Below the pieces are notes generated by a model, which worked only from the letters and a program-made list of their open reading frames with translations, did no database searches and was not told the origin of the DNA. A stretch of 64,000 nt of DNA from JAXLYE01 sp046351595 (GTDB lineage Bacteria > Myxococcota_A > Polyangia > Palsa-1104 > JAEUJZ01), in contig JAXLYE010000003.1 in the NCBI GenBank assembly GCA_046351595.1, forward strand, positions 1,178,001 through 1,242,000, given 5' to 3'. Both the position numbers and the translations under genes were made by a program. Each line of letters starts with the position of its first letter. Within the stretch, counting starts at the first letter, position 1. Positions 9,580 to 18,800 of this stretch are shown here, in pieces.

Positions 9580-10146
9580 GTGGGAGCCCAGGGTAACACG
9601 GCCCTACGCCTGCGCGCGGCAGCGGACCCGTTACGGAGCGAGGTACTGCTCGCGCCGGCCCGCGCTTCCACAACGGCGGCGCGCGGACGGGGAACGCTGA
9701 CGCGAATTCTGCGACGGGGTGCGCTGCTGCGCGAGCTGCACGCGCGGCTGCAGGTGGACGCGGGCAAGGCGACGCACCAGCAGTTCAAGAAGCGCGACGG
9801 GCTGTTCGAGCTCTCGCCGCTCAAGGCGGAGCTCAAGAGCATGCAGGAGGTCTACCTGCTGATCCGCCGCAAGAACCTGCACGAGCCGGTGTCGCTCGAC
9901 GGCGTCAAGCTGTCCAGCCGCTCGCGCCTGGTGCAGGTGCACCGCCTGGCGCTGAAGGGAATCCCGTTTACGTACTTGAAGCAGCCGCCGTTCTCGCACT
10001 CCTTCGGTGTCGACTTCGACTTCTATGCGCTGGCGCTGGGAGAGGAGTGGGACCACGCGCTGCGTGAGGACGCGCTGGCGTTCTACGTCAGCCCGGCGCT
10101 GGAGAAGGCGCAGGCCGAGGCGTTCCTGTACTGGCGGCGGCCGTGA
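9580..10146 (+). CDS. tssK: TssK C-terminal part (second half of split tssK)
   Basis: From the GALLRELHARL segment (codons from 9718) onward this is the C-terminal domain of TssK: LFELSPLKAELKSM, then VYLLIRRK, VKLSSRSRLVQVHRLALKGIPF, LKQPPF, and the final D-x-L-A-F-Y-V ... FLYWRRP. That domain binds the TssL/TssM membrane complex in known systems. The preceding ~46 residues (from a GTG at 9580) are Arg/Ala-rich and unlike TssK. No ribosome site or good start codon exists near 9718, so expression is doubtful. The stop at 10146 is followed closely by tssE, as expected for the original operon. Confidence 0.8.
   Translation: MGAQGNTALRLRAAADPLRSEVLLAPARASTTAARGRGTLTRILRRGALLRELHARLQVDAGKATHQQFKKRDGLFELSPLKAELKSMQEVYLLIRRKNLHEPVSLDGVKLSSRSRLVQVHRLALKGIPFTYLKQPPFSHSFGVDFDFYALALGEEWDHALREDALAFYVSPALEKAQAEAFLYWRRP
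9718..9736. repeat. Boundary motif copy 3, at the right junction in tssK
   Basis: GGTGCGCTGCTGCGCGAGC, identical to the 4503 and 8628 copies for 19 bases; here it encodes GALLRE and continues CTGCAC rather than AGCGA. The equivalent codons in the left tssK part (1035-1052) encode GVLLRE and share GCTGCTGCGCGAG. This marks where TssK similarity resumes. Confidence 0.75.
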
Positions 10147-10193
10147 CGGACCCCTGTGCAGGCCGGGCCGCGCGGACGCAAGAGGAGGCTGCG

Positions 10194-10562
10194 GTGTCGT
10201 TCTGGGATCGCTACGCGTCGCACCCGCCGCGCCGCACGGTGGTGGACGAGATCGTCGACAACCTGCAGGCCGCGCTCAACGCGCGCCGCGGCTTCAGCTC
10301 GGCGCAGCCCGACTTCGGCCTGTCCAGCATCTTCGCCAAGCAGGGCAGCCGCGACATGATCCTGGCGCTGCGCGACGAGATCCTCGATCTGGTGCAGCGC
10401 GAGGAGCCGCGCCTGGTCGAGCCCGAGCTCGATGTGCTGGGGCGCGACGGCAAGCAGCAGCTCCTGCTCGAGCTGCGCGGCGGGGTGGACGGCAAGCCGC
10501 AGCGCCTGCGCATCGGATTCGACACCATGCTGTTCGAAGTCCACGTCGAGGCCCTGAAATGA
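10194..10562 (+). CDS. tssE: TssE, T6SS baseplate wedge protein (gp25-like)
   Basis: TssE is the gp25 homologue that joins the baseplate wedge and starts sheath assembly. The 122-residue protein has the family core VVDEIVDNLQAALNARRG followed by QPDFGLSS and a C-terminal strand pair with LRIGFDTM. The GTG at 10194 is chosen because AGAGGAGG precedes it by five bases and gives the usual TssE N-terminus; a GTG at 10143 in frame would add 17 residues. The stop overlaps the next gene's ATG (ATGA), so it is translationally coupled to vgrG. Confidence 0.88.
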   Translation: MSFWDRYASHPPRRTVVDEIVDNLQAALNARRGFSSAQPDFGLSSIFAKQGSRDMILALRDEILDLVQREEPRLVEPELDVLGRDGKQQLLLELRGGVDGKPQRLRIGFDTMLFEVHVEALK

Positions 10563-12253
10563 CCGCGCCCGGCCCGCTCGCAAGCGGCAAGGAGCCAGGC
10601 CATGGCGCCGACCGGCTGCAGCTCGGGCTCAAGCTGATCGTCGACGGCACCGAGGTGAAGCTGTTCGGCGCGCAGGTCAAGCGCCTGCACCTGTGCCTGA
10701 CGACGTTCGGCTTCGAGGGCGAGCTCGAGCTCCTGCAGTCCGACGACAAGGCCAAGGGCGGCGCCTTCAAGGACTCGCTGCTCGCGCACATCACCTCGCA
10801 GAAGCTGATCAACATCGAGCTCACGGTGAACGCGATCCGGCCGGACCTCACGCTCGAGCAGGGGCGCGCGCCGCTCAAGGTCGCGGGCCTTGTCTGCGAG
10901 CGCGGATACAGCGAGGTGCCGTTCCGCGAGATGCAGGGCCACGCCGTCCTGGTCCGTCGCTACCGCCTGCGCTTCGTCGACCCGGCGCGGCACCTGTGGA
11001 CGCAGCACTTCCCGTGCGCGCTGTTCACCGAGAAGACGCTGAAGGACGTCGTCGATACGTACAAGGGCGACAAGATCAAGATCGAGTATGACGCGCCGCC
11101 GTTCGACGCGACGCGACCGCTGATCTTTCTGGGCTGCCAGCCCGGTGCCGGGGCCGCGAGCTTCTACGACTGGCTGCTCTGGCTCGTCGACGCCCAGGGC
11201 CTGGTCTTTTACTACGACTACGCGACGCAGAAGTACAAGATCGCGGCGCAGAAGGACGCCTCGGGCACGCCGGCGAAGCTGCACCCCGAGGACCTGCGCG
11301 CGCTGTGGGTCGACGTGCCGGAGGCGCCGCGGCACAAGGCCTACGTGCTGAACGCGTACTCGGAAGATGCGCAGGTCAAGACCATCGACAACAGCAACAG
11401 CGCCGCCGAGATCCGGCAGGACTTCCTGATCCGGACGTCGGTCGCCGCGCAGGTCGACGAGCGCGAGACGCTGGAGCGCGGCCGCCTGCGCACGCGCAAG
11501 CCCGAGCTGCGCGTCGACACGCTGCGCTTCCCGAGCGATGCGCTTGTGCCCGGTCAGTTCATCAAGCTGGAAGATCCGCAGTCGCGCTACGGCGGCTTCG
11601 GGCTGGCGATCCCGGCGCTGCTCAAGGACAAGACGCTGCGCCTGGTGCGGCTGGAGCTCGTCGCCGCGAGCGCGGCGGCCGGCAGCGACGATCAGCAGCA
11701 GCAGCAGCAGGCCGGGTATAAGGTCGAGACGACGCTGCGCTTCGAGCAGAAAGAGGAGCTGTACGTGCGGCTGCCGGAGTTCCGCGCGCCCACGTACCCG
11801 CGCTACGTCGAGGGCAAGATCGTCAGCGAGACCGGAGCGGACGACGAAGAGACGTACCAGATCTACACCGACAGCAGCACGTCGATCGATCAGTACCAGG
11901 TTACGGTGCCGCTGTTCGCGGACCAGAAGATCAAGGTCCCGTTCAACCCGAACCTGTTCAGCGGCCACTACTACTTCCCGGCGTACAAGGGCGAGCGCGT
12001 GCTCCTGGCGATGGATCTGTTCCGGGCCTGGCTGAAGCGCTTCTTGGACTGGCGGCCGGACGCGCGGCTGCCCGCGGATACGCAGGGCAACCACCTCTTG
12101 CTCGGCAAGAAGCCGACGAGCAGCACGTCGCTGCGGCACGTGTACGAGGACAGCAAGCCGGTGTTCAAGATCAAGCGGACCAACGAGAAGGACACCTCGG
12201 TCATCGAGATCAAGGAAGGGACGCTGACCATCGAGGTGAAGGAAGAGCAGTAG
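10559..12253 (+). CDS. vgrG: VgrG-like spike protein (gp27/gp5 head, no C-terminal needle)
   Basis: VgrG forms the trimeric puncturing tip of the T6SS. The 564-residue protein has the gp27-like N-terminal half (EGELELLQSD near residue 50, LVRRYRLRFVDPARHLW, SFYDWLLWLVDAQGLVFYY) and an OB-fold segment at about 400-500 (YPRYVEGKIVSE, then YQVTVPLF and GHYYFPAYKGERVLLAMDL). It ends with a strand-rich KRTNEKDTSVIEIKEG tail but lacks the long beta-helix needle; that is encoded by the next gene. A run of six Gln (CAG repeats near 11692) lies in a linker. It overlaps tssE by 4 bp. Confidence 0.8.
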   Translation: MTAPGPLASGKEPGHGADRLQLGLKLIVDGTEVKLFGAQVKRLHLCLTTFGFEGELELLQSDDKAKGGAFKDSLLAHITSQKLINIELTVNAIRPDLTLEQGRAPLKVAGLVCERGYSEVPFREMQGHAVLVRRYRLRFVDPARHLWTQHFPCALFTEKTLKDVVDTYKGDKIKIEYDAPPFDATRPLIFLGCQPGAGAASFYDWLLWLVDAQGLVFYYDYATQKYKIAAQKDASGTPAKLHPEDLRALWVDVPEAPRHKAYVLNAYSEDAQVKTIDNSNSAAEIRQDFLIRTSVAAQVDERETLERGRLRTRKPELRVDTLRFPSDALVPGQFIKLEDPQSRYGGFGLAIPALLKDKTLRLVRLELVAASAAAGSDDQQQQQQAGYKVETTLRFEQKEELYVRLPEFRAPTYPRYVEGKIVSETGADDEETYQIYTDSSTSIDQYQVTVPLFADQKIKVPFNPNLFSGHYYFPAYKGERVLLAMDLFRAWLKRFLDWRPDARLPADTQGNHLLLGKKPTSSTSLRHVYEDSKPVFKIKRTNEKDTSVIEIKEGTLTIEVKEEQ

Positions 12254-12314
12254 GGAGTCGGCTCCGGAGTCTGGTCCCGATTCCTGTCTCGGTCCTGTAG
12301 CAAGGAGAACGCGC

Positions 12315-12908
12315 ATGGGGACGCTCGTCTGCCGCGTCGTGATGAGCAAGACCGACGGCATCACCGTCACGGTGGAGAACGCCGACGGCAAGATCACGCA
12401 GACCGTCACCATGGACGGGACCACGCTGACGCTGAAGGTCGCGGGTGAGCAGGAAACCAGCACCTTCACGCAGAAGGCCGAGAGCATCCACATCAAGTGC
12501 AAGGAGTTCAAGCTCAACGCCGAGACCATCACCTGCGAGTCCGAGAAGGACTCGGTGTGGACGAGCCAGGCGAAGATGAGCCTGAGCAGCACGCAGGACA
12601 TGGCGCTGAAGTCGAGCGCCAAGCTGGACATGAAGGCCACGTCCGACGCCAAGCTGGCGGCGCTGAGCGTCGCGGTGAAGGGCGACACCGACGTCAAGCT
12701 CGAGGGCCTGAACTTCAGCGCCGCCGGCTCCGTCGGGGCCAAGCTCAAGGGCGCGCAGGTCGAGATCACGGGCCAGGGCCAGGCCGCCATGAAGGCGCCG
12801 ATGGTCGAGATCAAGGCCGACGCCATGCTGACCGCGGAGTCAAGCGGCATCGCGACGCTGAAGGGCTCGTTGACCAACGTCCAGGGCAGCCTGGTGAAGC
12901 TGGGCTGA
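12315..12908 (+). CDS. Separate VgrG needle-like beta-helix protein
   Basis: This 197-residue protein is made of short repeated beta segments, such as VTMDGTTLTLKVAG, ESIHIKCKEFKLNAETITC and KLKGAQVEITGQGQ, like the gp5-type triple beta-helix needle normally fused to the C-terminus of VgrG. It has no signal peptide. It starts 61 bp after the VgrG-like gene with AAGGAG 9 bases before its ATG. I infer that spike body and needle are made as two polypeptides here. An alternative is a PAAR-less tip adaptor or effector chaperone; no PAAR motif is visible. Confidence 0.6.
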   Translation: MGTLVCRVVMSKTDGITVTVENADGKITQTVTMDGTTLTLKVAGEQETSTFTQKAESIHIKCKEFKLNAETITCESEKDSVWTSQAKMSLSSTQDMALKSSAKLDMKATSDAKLAALSVAVKGDTDVKLEGLNFSAAGSVGAKLKGAQVEITGQGQAAMKAPMVEIKADAMLTAESSGIATLKGSLTNVQGSLVKLG

Positions 12909-13037
12909 GGGCCGTAGGGCTATTAAGGTCCCCATGGCCCCAAAACGCCCAAAAACGCCTGAATCGATGGATAGGGGATCTGATTATTTCGGTTCAGCCC
13001 CGGGCGAGTTCATAGGAAAATAGGTGCTGAGCGGCTA
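12909..13037. other. Intergenic region before tssF
   Basis: This 129-bp gap is more AT-rich than its neighbours and has a direct repeat AAAACGCCC / AAAAACGCC. It separates the spike genes from tssF and may hold a promoter or attenuator. No convincing -35/-10 pair is seen. Confidence 0.3.
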
Positions 13038-14678
13038 ATGGAAGGGGAGTTTCTCAAGGAGCTGAAGGCGCTCGACGAGTTCCGGCTGCGCTTCCGCGCC
13101 CGGCACCCGGAGGCGCAGCTCGAGCGCGACGATCCCGACGTGCGCCGGCTCCTCGAGTCGCTGGCCTTCTTCACGATGCGCACGCGCCTTTTGGCGCAGC
13201 ACAACCTCGTGGCGACGTGGCGGCGGCTGTTCGCCAACTACTTCGACTTCCTCTTGGCGCCGATGCCGGCGATGGCGATGGTGCAGGCGCAGGTGACGCT
13301 GCGCCGCACCGAGGTCGGTGTCCTGGCCCGCGGCTCCGAGATCAAGGTGACGGCGCCCGACGGCACGGTCGGCACGTTCCGGACGCTCGCGGACCTGCGC
13401 GTGCTGCCGGTGCGGCTGGAGCGCGTGCAGGTGCTGCTCTTGCCGTCGGGCGGGTTCCGCCTGGTGCTCGATCTGCACGCGGCCAGCGGCACGCGCAGCG
13501 AGCAGCTCGGGATGCTGCGCCTGCACGTGCGCTACCTGGACGACTATGCGACGTCGCTGCGTGCCCTCTACAACCTGCGCGTGCACCTGCAGAAGACGAC
13601 GGTGGTCTACGACCAGAGCGTCGACGAGAAGACGGTCGGCGCGCCGTGCCAGGTGAGCTTCGGCTCGCTGCCCGAGACCAGCGACTCGGCCGAGGGCGAG
13701 CCGCACCCGATCGAGACGGTGCGCTCGTTCTTCCACTTCCCCGAGCAGGAGCTGTTCCTGAACGTGCAGATCCCGCCGGCGCAGCGGGCCTGGAGCCACG
13801 TCTCGCTGTGCCTGGATCTGGGCGCGGACTGGCCGCGCTCGCCGGCGCCGAGCCCGGATCTGTTCCAGCTCGGCGTGGTGCCGGTGATCAACCTGCGGCG
13901 CGAGAGCGCGCAGCCGATCACGCTCGACGGCACGCAGGACGCCTACCCGATCCGCTACCCGCTGCCGGGGCGCGAGTATGAGCTTCGCGCGCTGCGCGGC
14001 GTATACGTCAAGGACCCCAAGGACAAGGCGCGCGGGCCGGTGCCGCTGCGCCACGGCGTGCTGCCCGGAGTCAACACCAGCGAGACCTACGAGATCGAGG
14101 AGCGCGAGGACCCGAGCGGCACCACGCCGTGGATCATCCTGCGCATGCCCGAGGCCTTCGCCAGCCCGAAGCTGGTGCTGATCGACGCGACCTGGCACCA
14201 GCCGCGCTTCGACGAGCACGCGACCGGGCGGCTGAAGGTGACGCTGGTCGAGCGCACGCTCGAGGGGCTGGACTGGCGCGTCGTCGGCCCGGTGCGGCCG
14301 CACGTCGACAGCCCGATGCGCGGCAACGCGCTGGCGCTGATCGAGACGCTGTCGATGAACATGAAGGCGGTGCTCGAGCTCGACGAGGTGCGGGCGCTGC
14401 TCGGCTGGCTCGGCACGGTGCGCGACGGCGCCTTCCGGGCGCTGCCGGCCAAGCTGCGCGAGCTGCGCTCGGAGCAGGCGCCCGACAGCGCGCTGCGCGG
14501 CATCGGCATCCGCCACATCTACCACATCAAGCTGGAGGGCTACGACCCCGACGACGAGGCGCTGGTGCACACGTTCCTCGTGCAGGTGCGGGCGCTGCTC
14601 GACAGCTGGAACCAGGCGGCGGCCGTCGAGCTGCACGCCGACACCTCGGGCAGCCCGCTGCAGCTGCCGGTGCAGTGA
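13038..14678 (+). CDS. tssF: TssF, T6SS baseplate subunit
   Basis: TssF (VasA/ImpG) forms the baseplate wedge together with TssE and TssG. The 546-residue protein starts as the family does: L-K-E-L-x-x-L-x-x-F, then RARHPEAQL and PDVRRLLESLAFFTMRTR. It continues with LANYFDFLLAPMPAMAMVQ and TEVGVLARGSEI. Its C-terminal GIGIRHIYHIKLEGYDPDDEALVHTFL is the conserved end. Normal length is about 580-620 residues, so it is slightly short. TssG, which usually follows tssF, is not found here; tssL follows instead. Confidence 0.85.
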   Translation: MEGEFLKELKALDEFRLRFRARHPEAQLERDDPDVRRLLESLAFFTMRTRLLAQHNLVATWRRLFANYFDFLLAPMPAMAMVQAQVTLRRTEVGVLARGSEIKVTAPDGTVGTFRTLADLRVLPVRLERVQVLLLPSGGFRLVLDLHAASGTRSEQLGMLRLHVRYLDDYATSLRALYNLRVHLQKTTVVYDQSVDEKTVGAPCQVSFGSLPETSDSAEGEPHPIETVRSFFHFPEQELFLNVQIPPAQRAWSHVSLCLDLGADWPRSPAPSPDLFQLGVVPVINLRRESAQPITLDGTQDAYPIRYPLPGREYELRALRGVYVKDPKDKARGPVPLRHGVLPGVNTSETYEIEEREDPSGTTPWIILRMPEAFASPKLVLIDATWHQPRFDEHATGRLKVTLVERTLEGLDWRVVGPVRPHVDSPMRGNALALIETLSMNMKAVLELDEVRALLGWLGTVRDGAFRALPAKLRELRSEQAPDSALRGIGIRHIYHIKLEGYDPDDEALVHTFLVQVRALLDSWNQAAAVELHADTSGSPLQLPVQ

Positions 14679-14707
14679 CCGGCAGCAGGTGAGAAGGAGA
14701 CCGCGGC

Positions 14708-15424
14708 GTGCAGCTCTCGACCTGGCACCACATCGTCTCGGCGGCGAGCCACGTGCGCTCGCAGGCCGAGGGCACGATCATCGGTGATCAGGCGCCGAGC
14801 CCGGACAGCGTGCGCACCGTCGTGATGGCGATGACGCAGAGCTCCCTGGAGACGCTGCGCCGCGAGATCAACACCAGCATCGACCGGCTGCAGGCGACGC
14901 TGAACGCCGAGCTCACCGAGAACGAGGTGCACCAGATCCTCTTGCCGCTGGTGATCCACTGCGACGAGCTGGTGCTGCGCCGGCTGCCGCCCAAGGACCG
15001 GCCGACGTGGCGCATGCTGCAGAACGAGCGCTACAAGATCGACGACGGCGGCGACGTCTTCTACCAGCTGATCGAGGAGCGCCTGCTCAAGGCCGACACG
15101 CCGGTCCTGACGTTCGAGGTGCTGTACTTCTGCCTGCGCGACGGCTTCGTCGGCCGCTTCGAGTCGGATCCGTCGAAGATCTCGACGTACATGGCGCGCC
15201 TGGCCGCGCGCATCCCGATGCCGGCGCTGCCCGCGCCGCTGAAGAAGAAGAAGAAGCGGCCCGAGGGCGCGACGCCGAAGAAGCGCGACGGCGCACCGGG
15301 CAAGCCGGCGATGGGTGTGGCGGTGGCGCCGCTGCGCGCGGTGCCGCCCGTGGCGCTGTACCTCGGCACCGCGCTCCTGCTGGTGCTCATCCCGCTGCTC
15401 TTGATCTGGATCTCCAACTGGTGA
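14708..15424 (+). CDS. tssL: TssL (DotU family), T6SS inner-membrane complex
   Basis: TssL anchors the T6SS in the inner membrane with TssM and TssJ. The 238-residue protein has the DotU core: ENEVHQILLPLVIHCDELVL, TWRMLQNERYKIDDGGDVFYQLIEE and LYFCLRDGFVGRFE. A Lys-rich linker (KKKKKR, about residue 180) leads to one C-terminal membrane helix (LGTALLLVLIPLLLIWI). No OmpA-type peptidoglycan domain is attached. The start is a GTG with AAGGAG upstream. It lies 30 bp after tssF. Confidence 0.88.
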   Translation: MQLSTWHHIVSAASHVRSQAEGTIIGDQAPSPDSVRTVVMAMTQSSLETLRREINTSIDRLQATLNAELTENEVHQILLPLVIHCDELVLRRLPPKDRPTWRMLQNERYKIDDGGDVFYQLIEERLLKADTPVLTFEVLYFCLRDGFVGRFESDPSKISTYMARLAARIPMPALPAPLKKKKKRPEGATPKKRDGAPGKPAMGVAVAPLRAVPPVALYLGTALLLVLIPLLLIWISNW

Positions 15425-15436
15425 GGGGAGGCGCGC

Positions 15437-15829
15437 GTGGCGTTTGATCTCGACGAGTTTCTGCGCGGCGCCCGCCTCGGGCGCTACCGGCTGCCGGGGC
15501 CCGATTCGCAGCCCGAGCCGGTGCCGCGCCCGCTCGCTCCGGAGATCACGCGACCGCCGCTGCCGAGCGAGCCCGCGGCGGCGGTCAGCGAGCTCGGTCC
15601 GCCCGACGCGCCGCGGCTGCTTGTGGAGCTCGAGCAGGCGGCAGCGGCGCTGTGTGGGGCGGCGTTCGCCGCGGTGGCGCCGGGCCTCGCGCGCGCGGCC
15701 TTCCTGGTCGGCGTGGCGTTTGGCCCCGGTCCGGATGCGGCGGCGCAGGCCGAGGCGCGCGCCGAGCTGCCCGGCGCGCTCGACGACGTAGAGGATCTGC
15801 TGGAGGCGTGCGCGCTGCTCTCGCGCTGA
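15437..15829 (+). CDS. Small unknown protein encoded between tssL and tssM
   Basis: This 130-residue, Ala/Pro-rich acidic protein begins MAFDLDEFLRGARLGRYRLPGP. It has a Pro-rich middle and two C-terminal helices (PRLLVELEQAAAALCGAAFAAV and a second Ala-rich helix). It has no signal peptide and is not a recognised Tss component. The GTG start follows GGGGAGG. It is 12 bp after tssL and 7 bp before tssM, so it is surely co-transcribed. A role as an accessory factor of the TssLM complex is a guess from position. Confidence 0.55.
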   Translation: MAFDLDEFLRGARLGRYRLPGPDSQPEPVPRPLAPEITRPPLPSEPAAAVSELGPPDAPRLLVELEQAAAALCGAAFAAVAPGLARAAFLVGVAFGPGPDAAAQAEARAELPGALDDVEDLLEACALLSR

Positions 15830-15836
15830 GGTTTGC

Positions 15837-18800
15837 ATGCTGCTGTTGGCCGCTCAGACAACCCCGACGAGCACCGGTGCCGGCCCGCGGCTGTGGGTCG
15901 TGCTGCTGATCGTGCTCGTCGTGGTGGCGCTGGCGGTGGGCGTCGTCCTGTTCCTGCGCTGGCGGTCGCGCCGCGCCACCCCGAGCGGCGTCCGCGGCGG
16001 CATGGCGCGCAACCGCCTGCGCCTGGTGTGGCAGCGCTTCCTCGCCGGCCTGCCGCGCGCCGCGCGCCCCATCGTCGAGACGTACCCGTGGGTCATCGTC
16101 GTCGGCCCGCAGGGCGCCGGCAAGAGCGAGGTGGTGAACGCCCGCGTCGACTGGCAGGGCCAGACCAGCCAGCTGTTCCCGAGCTACACCGCCGACGAGT
16201 ACCTGAAGATCTACCTGGGCAACCGCGTCGTCGTGCACGAGCTGGCCGGGCCGATCCTGTTCGACCGCACGCAGCCGATCGCCGACGCGCTGACCGAGCT
16301 GTGGACGCCGCTGTGCCAGCGCAAGGAGCCGACCGTCGTCGTGGTGCTGAGCACCCTGCAGCTCGCGCGCAGCACGCCCGAGCAGGTGCAGAAGCTGGCG
16401 GACCTTCTGCGCGGCAAGCTCGGGATCCTGCACAAGCTGTGCGGCAAGCCGGTGCGCACGCGCTTCGTGCTGACCGGCCTCGATCAGGCCGAGGGCTTCG
16501 ACGTGCTGGCGAAGTTCCTGCGCGATCACGACATCCCGCTGGACCTGCCGCTCGACACGCTGGACCCCGAGGCCGAGCAGCTGGTGCCGCTCCTGCAGAA
16601 GTACGAAGAGTACCTGCCGCTGGCGCTGACCAAGCTGCCGGCGCGCGACTTCCGCCTGGTGGTCGAGAGCCTGGTCAACGCGCCGCGCACGCTGGCCGAA
16701 ACCAAGGAGTTTCTGCGCAAGCTCCAGGAGCGCGGCAGCCTGGCGCCTCTGCCATCGCTGGATCGGCTGTACCTGGCGACGCGCGCCAAGACCCACCACG
16801 GCCGCAACCCGTTCTTCGTGCCGCAGGACGCGCCGCTGCTCCGGCTCTCGAGCGAGGGCGGTGCGCGCTCGCTGCGCGGGTTCGTGCTGGGGGTCCTGGG
16901 CTCGCTGCCGCTGCGCCACGTGATCGCGTGCGGCGCGGTGCTGGCGCTGGTCGTGTTCCTGTGCGCGGCGGTCTACCGGCGCCACCACGGCGAGGTCGAG
17001 CGCGCCGAGGAGGCGGTGGCCGCATTGCAGCACAGCGTGGCGCGCGCGCAGGGCTCGCTGAACCCGCCGCACGAGTCGGCCGCGGTGCGCGCCGCCGAGG
17101 TGGACGCCAGCGAGCGCCTCGCCGCGGCCGAGGTCGGGCAGACCCGCTGGCCGCTGCTCAGCCACGCCTTCACCGACGAGAAAGAGCAGGCGCGGCGGCA
17201 GTTCCTCGAGCAGCTGCGCCAGACGTACTTCGTGCCCATCACCAAGGCCAGCACCGGCAGCGACCCGGCCTCGCGCGAGCGGCTGATCTACGCGCTGGCG
17301 GCGCTGTACGCGAGCCGCGACAACTCGCTCGGGGAGCTTGTGCGCACGCGGACCGCGGAGTGGAGCGGTGTGCTGGGCGTGCCCGAGACCGTGCTCAAGG
17401 ACTACGTGCGCCACAGCCAGACCGCGTGGCCGGACGTGCTGCCGCTGGCGGTGGTCCAGTCGAGCGAGCCAGCGGGCTCGCCGCTCGTCGACATCGCGCC
17501 GTGGCTGCGCTACCTGGCGCAGCTCAAGGCGGTGATGCAGGCCGGCTTCGTCTCGCGCCCGGATCTCAAGCGGCTGCAGAGCGGCGCGGCGACGCTGTCC
17601 GAGGCGCTGAACCAGCTCGCGCGCACGCAGTCCTCGGCGCGCCTCTTGCGCATCCTGTCGGAGGAGTCGCCGCTCGATGTCGCGCGCCTGTTCGGCTCGA
17701 GCACGACGACGCCGTCGAGCGCGCTCAGCCCGTCGGCGTGGCTGATCGAGAACGGCGCGCCGCTGCGCCGGCTGTTCGAGGTGGTCCAGGGCTCGACCGC
17801 GGAGAGCACGAGCGATCCGGCGGGCAACATGAACGTGGCGCAGCTGATCTCGGTGCTGACCGCGAAGCCGGAGCCGGGCAAGCCGGCTGACGGCAAGGCC
17901 GCCGCCGGCAAGGACGAGGTGCTGCACTTCACCATCGACAAGCAGGAGTTCCTCTTCAGCGTGAAGGAGTGGCAGGCGCTGCTCGATCAGAGCCGCAAGA
18001 AGCAGCTCCTGCGCTCGATCCTGGGCACCCCGGACAAGGACAAGTCCGACGAGCCGCGCGGCAAGCGGCGCTCGAAGCGCGCGCACGGCGGCCGCTCGCA
18101 CAGGGGCGGGAAGCAGGAAGGCGGCAAGGGCGGCGGCGCCAGCGGCGACGAGGGCAGCGACGGGGCCGGCGGCGACTCCGGCAGCGGCGGCGACTCGGGC
18201 AAGGGCAGCGGCTCGGGCAACAGCGGCGACTCCGGCAAGGGCGGCGGCGGCGATCCTGACGACGAGGGCAGCGGCGGCGGCGGCGGCGGCAAGCGACCGC
18301 GCAGCCTGTCGATGCTCGACGGCGCCGGGCTGCCCAGCGTCGGGCCGGCGGGCGACGGCAGCGGCAAGGCCAGCCTGGCCGGCATCTACACCAAGGCCGC
18401 GTTCGAGCGTGAGGTGAAGCCGGCGCTGCTCGGGGCCGACAAGGCCATCGCCGAGGCGCCGCTGACCGCGCGCGAGAAGGCGGCGCTCACCAAGTTCCTC
18501 GCCGAGCAGGCGCGCCGCTACGCCAGGCGCTACCGCGAGGCGCTGCTCGCCTACTACAACAGCTTCTCGCAGAAGGCCGACACGGTGCCGGCGCTGCGCT
18601 CGGCGCTCTCGTCGCTGAGCCAGCCCGACGCGCCGCTGCTGTTGCACATGAAGACGGTGGCCGAGAACGCGGATCTCGGCGACCTGTCGAGCCCCTACCT
18701 GCAGCCGCTGGCCGAGCAGCTGATGCTGTTCCGGCCGGTCGTGAAGCTCATGGCGCAGAAGGACGGTGCGTACGCGGAGTTTGACAAGTACCGCGCGCTG

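Noticed and set aside
11692..11710. CAG repeat in the VgrG-like gene as a hypermutable tract
   Set aside because: Only six Gln codons are present, and in-frame change would just alter linker length.
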